Below are positions 5,482 to 6,974 of a stretch of 6,974 nucleotides of DNA, in pieces (positions within the stretch are counted from its first letter, which is position 1; every line of letters starts with the position of its first letter). Where the stretch lies: the NCBI GenBank assembly GCA_030699855.1, contig JAUYKR010000037.1:1-6974 (forward strand), written 5' to 3'. A program made the translations under genes and the position numbers. This DNA comes from a bacterium (GTDB lineage Bacteria > Patescibacteriota > Gracilibacteria > JAUYGZ01). The notes below the pieces were generated by a model. That model was not told the origin of the DNA and did not search any database. It saw only the letters and a list, made by a program, of their open reading frames with translations.

Positions 5482-6974
5482 TCACATCCTTTCCGGTACT
5501 TCAATTCCCAGCAAGCCCAGACCTTTTTTCAGCACAGTGCCTGCGGCTTCCACCAGCTTGAGGCGAGTGGAAATACTCTCCGCCGTCTCGGCGTCGAGCA
5601 CGCGCAGGTTGTTGTAAAAGGTGCTGAAAGCCTGAGCGGTTTCGAACAGATAGCTGCAGAGCAGGTTTGGCTTATATTCCTCGGTGGACCGCTGGATGGC
5701 TTCTTCAAATTCGAGCAGCTTTTTCAGCAGTTCTTTTTCCTCAACGGCCAAAGAGGCGGTTACCGCGAGGTCCGTTTTCAATCCCGCTTCCGCTGCCTTG
5801 CGGAGGATGCTCTGAGTCCTCGTATATGCGTACTGCAAATAAGGGGCGGAGTTTCCTTCAAACGAGAGCATCTGGTCCCAGTCGAAGCTGTAGTTTTTGT
5901 TGCGGCTCTGGCTGAGTACGTTGTACTTGATGGCGCCTAGTCCCAGCTTGCGGGCCAACTCTTTTTGTTCGTCCTCCGGCAGCTCGGAACTATGATCCTT
6001 TATTTTTTTCAGGGCTTGCTTTTCGGCTTCATCCAGCACTTCTTCGAGCAGTATAACTTTTCCTTTTCTAGTGCTCATCCCACCCTCTGGAAATTCCATC
6101 CGTCCAAAGTCGATATGGACCTGTTGCATCTTAGTAAAGCCCATCTTATGGGCGGCTTCGAAGAGTTGTTCGAAGTAGAGTTTTTGGGCGATGTCGACCA
6201 CGTTGATGCCCAGACTTCCTTTTAACTCGTCCTGCCAGTATTTGACACGAGCGAGGTCGCGAGTGGCGTACAGGGTGGCGCCGTCCTTTTTGCGGATGAT
6301 GGCGGGAGGTTTGTTGGGATCATCCATTTCGATGATCAACGCCCCCTCCTGGCCTTCTGTTATCACGCCTGTTTTTAAGCCCTCGGCGATGATCGGCTGC
6401 ATCTTGTCCTCGTAAAAGCTTTCGCTGTTGATGCAGTCGAACTCTGCGCCCAGGCGGGCCCACAGCTTTTGGCACTCTTCCAGGCTGATCTCCCGAATCC
6501 ACTGCCACAGTTTTGTGATCTCGAGATCTTTCTCTTCCAGCTTTTTAAAGGCTGCTCGGCCCTGGTCTTCCAGGCCTGGATCTTTCTCGGCCTGATCGTG
6601 AAACTTCACGTACAGGTTCAGGAGTTCTGGGATGGGATTTTTCTTGATCTTCTCCATGTCTCCCCATTTTTGGATGGCCACCGTCAACTTTCCATATTGG
6701 GTGCCCCAGTCGCCCACATAGTTGTCGCGGATGACTTTGTACCCACAGGTTTTGAGCAGATTGTTGATGGCTTGACCAATAATGGTCGACAGCAGGTGGT
6801 GAACCCCCATCGGTTTGGCGATGTTGGGGGCGGAAAAATCGATGACGATTGTTTTCGCTTCACTTTGATCCAATTGGGGCAGGCCTAGACGATCCGGATC
6901 GCCAATCTGTGCCATCAGGCCAGCTTCGAGGGATGGGGTGGTGATGCGGAAGTTGAGGAAGCCGGGGCCGGCGA
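5482..6974 (-). CDS. argS: Arginyl-tRNA synthetase (5' end outside window)
   Basis: Class I aminoacyl-tRNA synthetase that charges tRNA-Arg with arginine using ATP, in the cytosol. The frame is open to the right edge; upstream of the ATG at 6915 it reads AGPGFLNFRI, a conserved end of the ArgRS N-terminal domain, so that ATG is internal and the gene continues outside the window. Visible hallmarks, counted from the internal Met: SAPNIAKP (28-35) just before the HIGH-equivalent, NYVGDWGTQYG (65-75), DGATLYATRDLA (211-222), GGMSTRKG (278-285) in the KMSKS position, and the anticodon-binding domain from about 358, ending in LRVLDAE and GLGLLGIEVPERM. That C-terminal end is typical, so the 3' end is complete (TGA). 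Oddity: the HIGH tetrapeptide reads GVHH (6796-6807) instead of the usual HVGH/HIGH, so the first His is replaced by Gly. All flanking motifs are intact, so the enzyme is probably active. It heads the minus-strand cluster in this window; co-transcription with the two downstream surface-protein genes is likely from the 31-base spacing. Confidence 0.97.
   Translation of the reverse strand, partial: AGPGFLNFRITTPSLEAGLMAQIGDPDRLGLPQLDQSEAKTIVIDFSAPNIAKPMGVHHLLSTIIGQAINNLLKTCGYKVIRDNYVGDWGTQYGKLTVAIQKWGDMEKIKKNPIPELLNLYVKFHDQAEKDPGLEDQGRAAFKKLEEKDLEITKLWQWIREISLEECQKLWARLGAEFDCINSESFYEDKMQPIIAEGLKTGVITEGQEGALIIEMDDPNKPPAIIRKKDGATLYATRDLARVKYWQDELKGSLGINVVDIAQKLYFEQLFEAAHKMGFTKMQQVHIDFGRMEFPEGGMSTRKGKVILLEEVLDEAEKQALKKIKDHSSELPEDEQKELARKLGLGAIKYNVLSQSRNKNYSFDWDQMLSFEGNSAPYLQYAYTRTQSILRKAAEAGLKTDLAVTASLAVEEKELLKKLLEFEEAIQRSTEEYKPNLLCSYLFETAQAFSTFYNNLRVLDAETAESISTRLKLVEAAGTVLKKGLGLLGIEVPERM

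Noticed and set aside
5451..5504. ATG 5504 as start of the FG-GAP-like gene
   Set aside because: It overlaps the end of argS and would bury the signal peptide behind 18 polar residues.

Overview
The window is a dense bacterial segment of seven protein-coding genes with almost no non-coding DNA, and no RNA genes, mobile elements or CRISPR. TGA is used as a stop codon by three genes, so the standard bacterial code fits and a TGA-recoding lineage is unlikely. Several features suggest a little-characterised lineage: four unrecognised or weakly recognised proteins, an S-layer-homology surface protein, almost no Shine-Dalgarno sequences and a divergent arginyl-tRNA synthetase. A Patescibacteria/CPR member such as a Peregrinibacteria-like organism is my guess, but nothing in the window is diagnostic of it.

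Layout. Positions 1-1988 (+) carry the 3' part of a large secreted protein with three C-terminal SLH repeats, then a four-helix membrane protein 10 bases later, probably co-transcribed. A good sigma70-type promoter at 1996-2023 then drives a two-gene unit (2046-3705, +). These genes encode two soluble proteins of 273 and 275 residues that are clearly paralogous to each other and belong to no family I recognise. Positions 3754-6974 (-) hold a convergent, tightly packed cluster. In its direction of transcription this is argS (its 5' end lies outside the window), a secreted protein of 317 residues with two FG-GAP/VCBS-type DxNGDxxxD repeats, and a 243-residue protein anchored by one N-terminal membrane segment.

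How they may work together. Two groups concern the cell surface: the SLH protein with its small membrane partner, and the FG-GAP-like exported protein with its membrane-anchored neighbour. ArgS is a housekeeping enzyme that happens to head the minus-strand cluster. The tandem paralogs are the most plausible undescribed element: they look cytosolic, have their own promoter, have diverged to about 30% identity, and keep a shared set of motifs along their whole length. No function can be assigned to them from sequence alone.

Both edges cut genes. The SLH protein reads in frame through a signal peptide to the left edge, and argS reads in frame through its N-terminal domain to the right edge.
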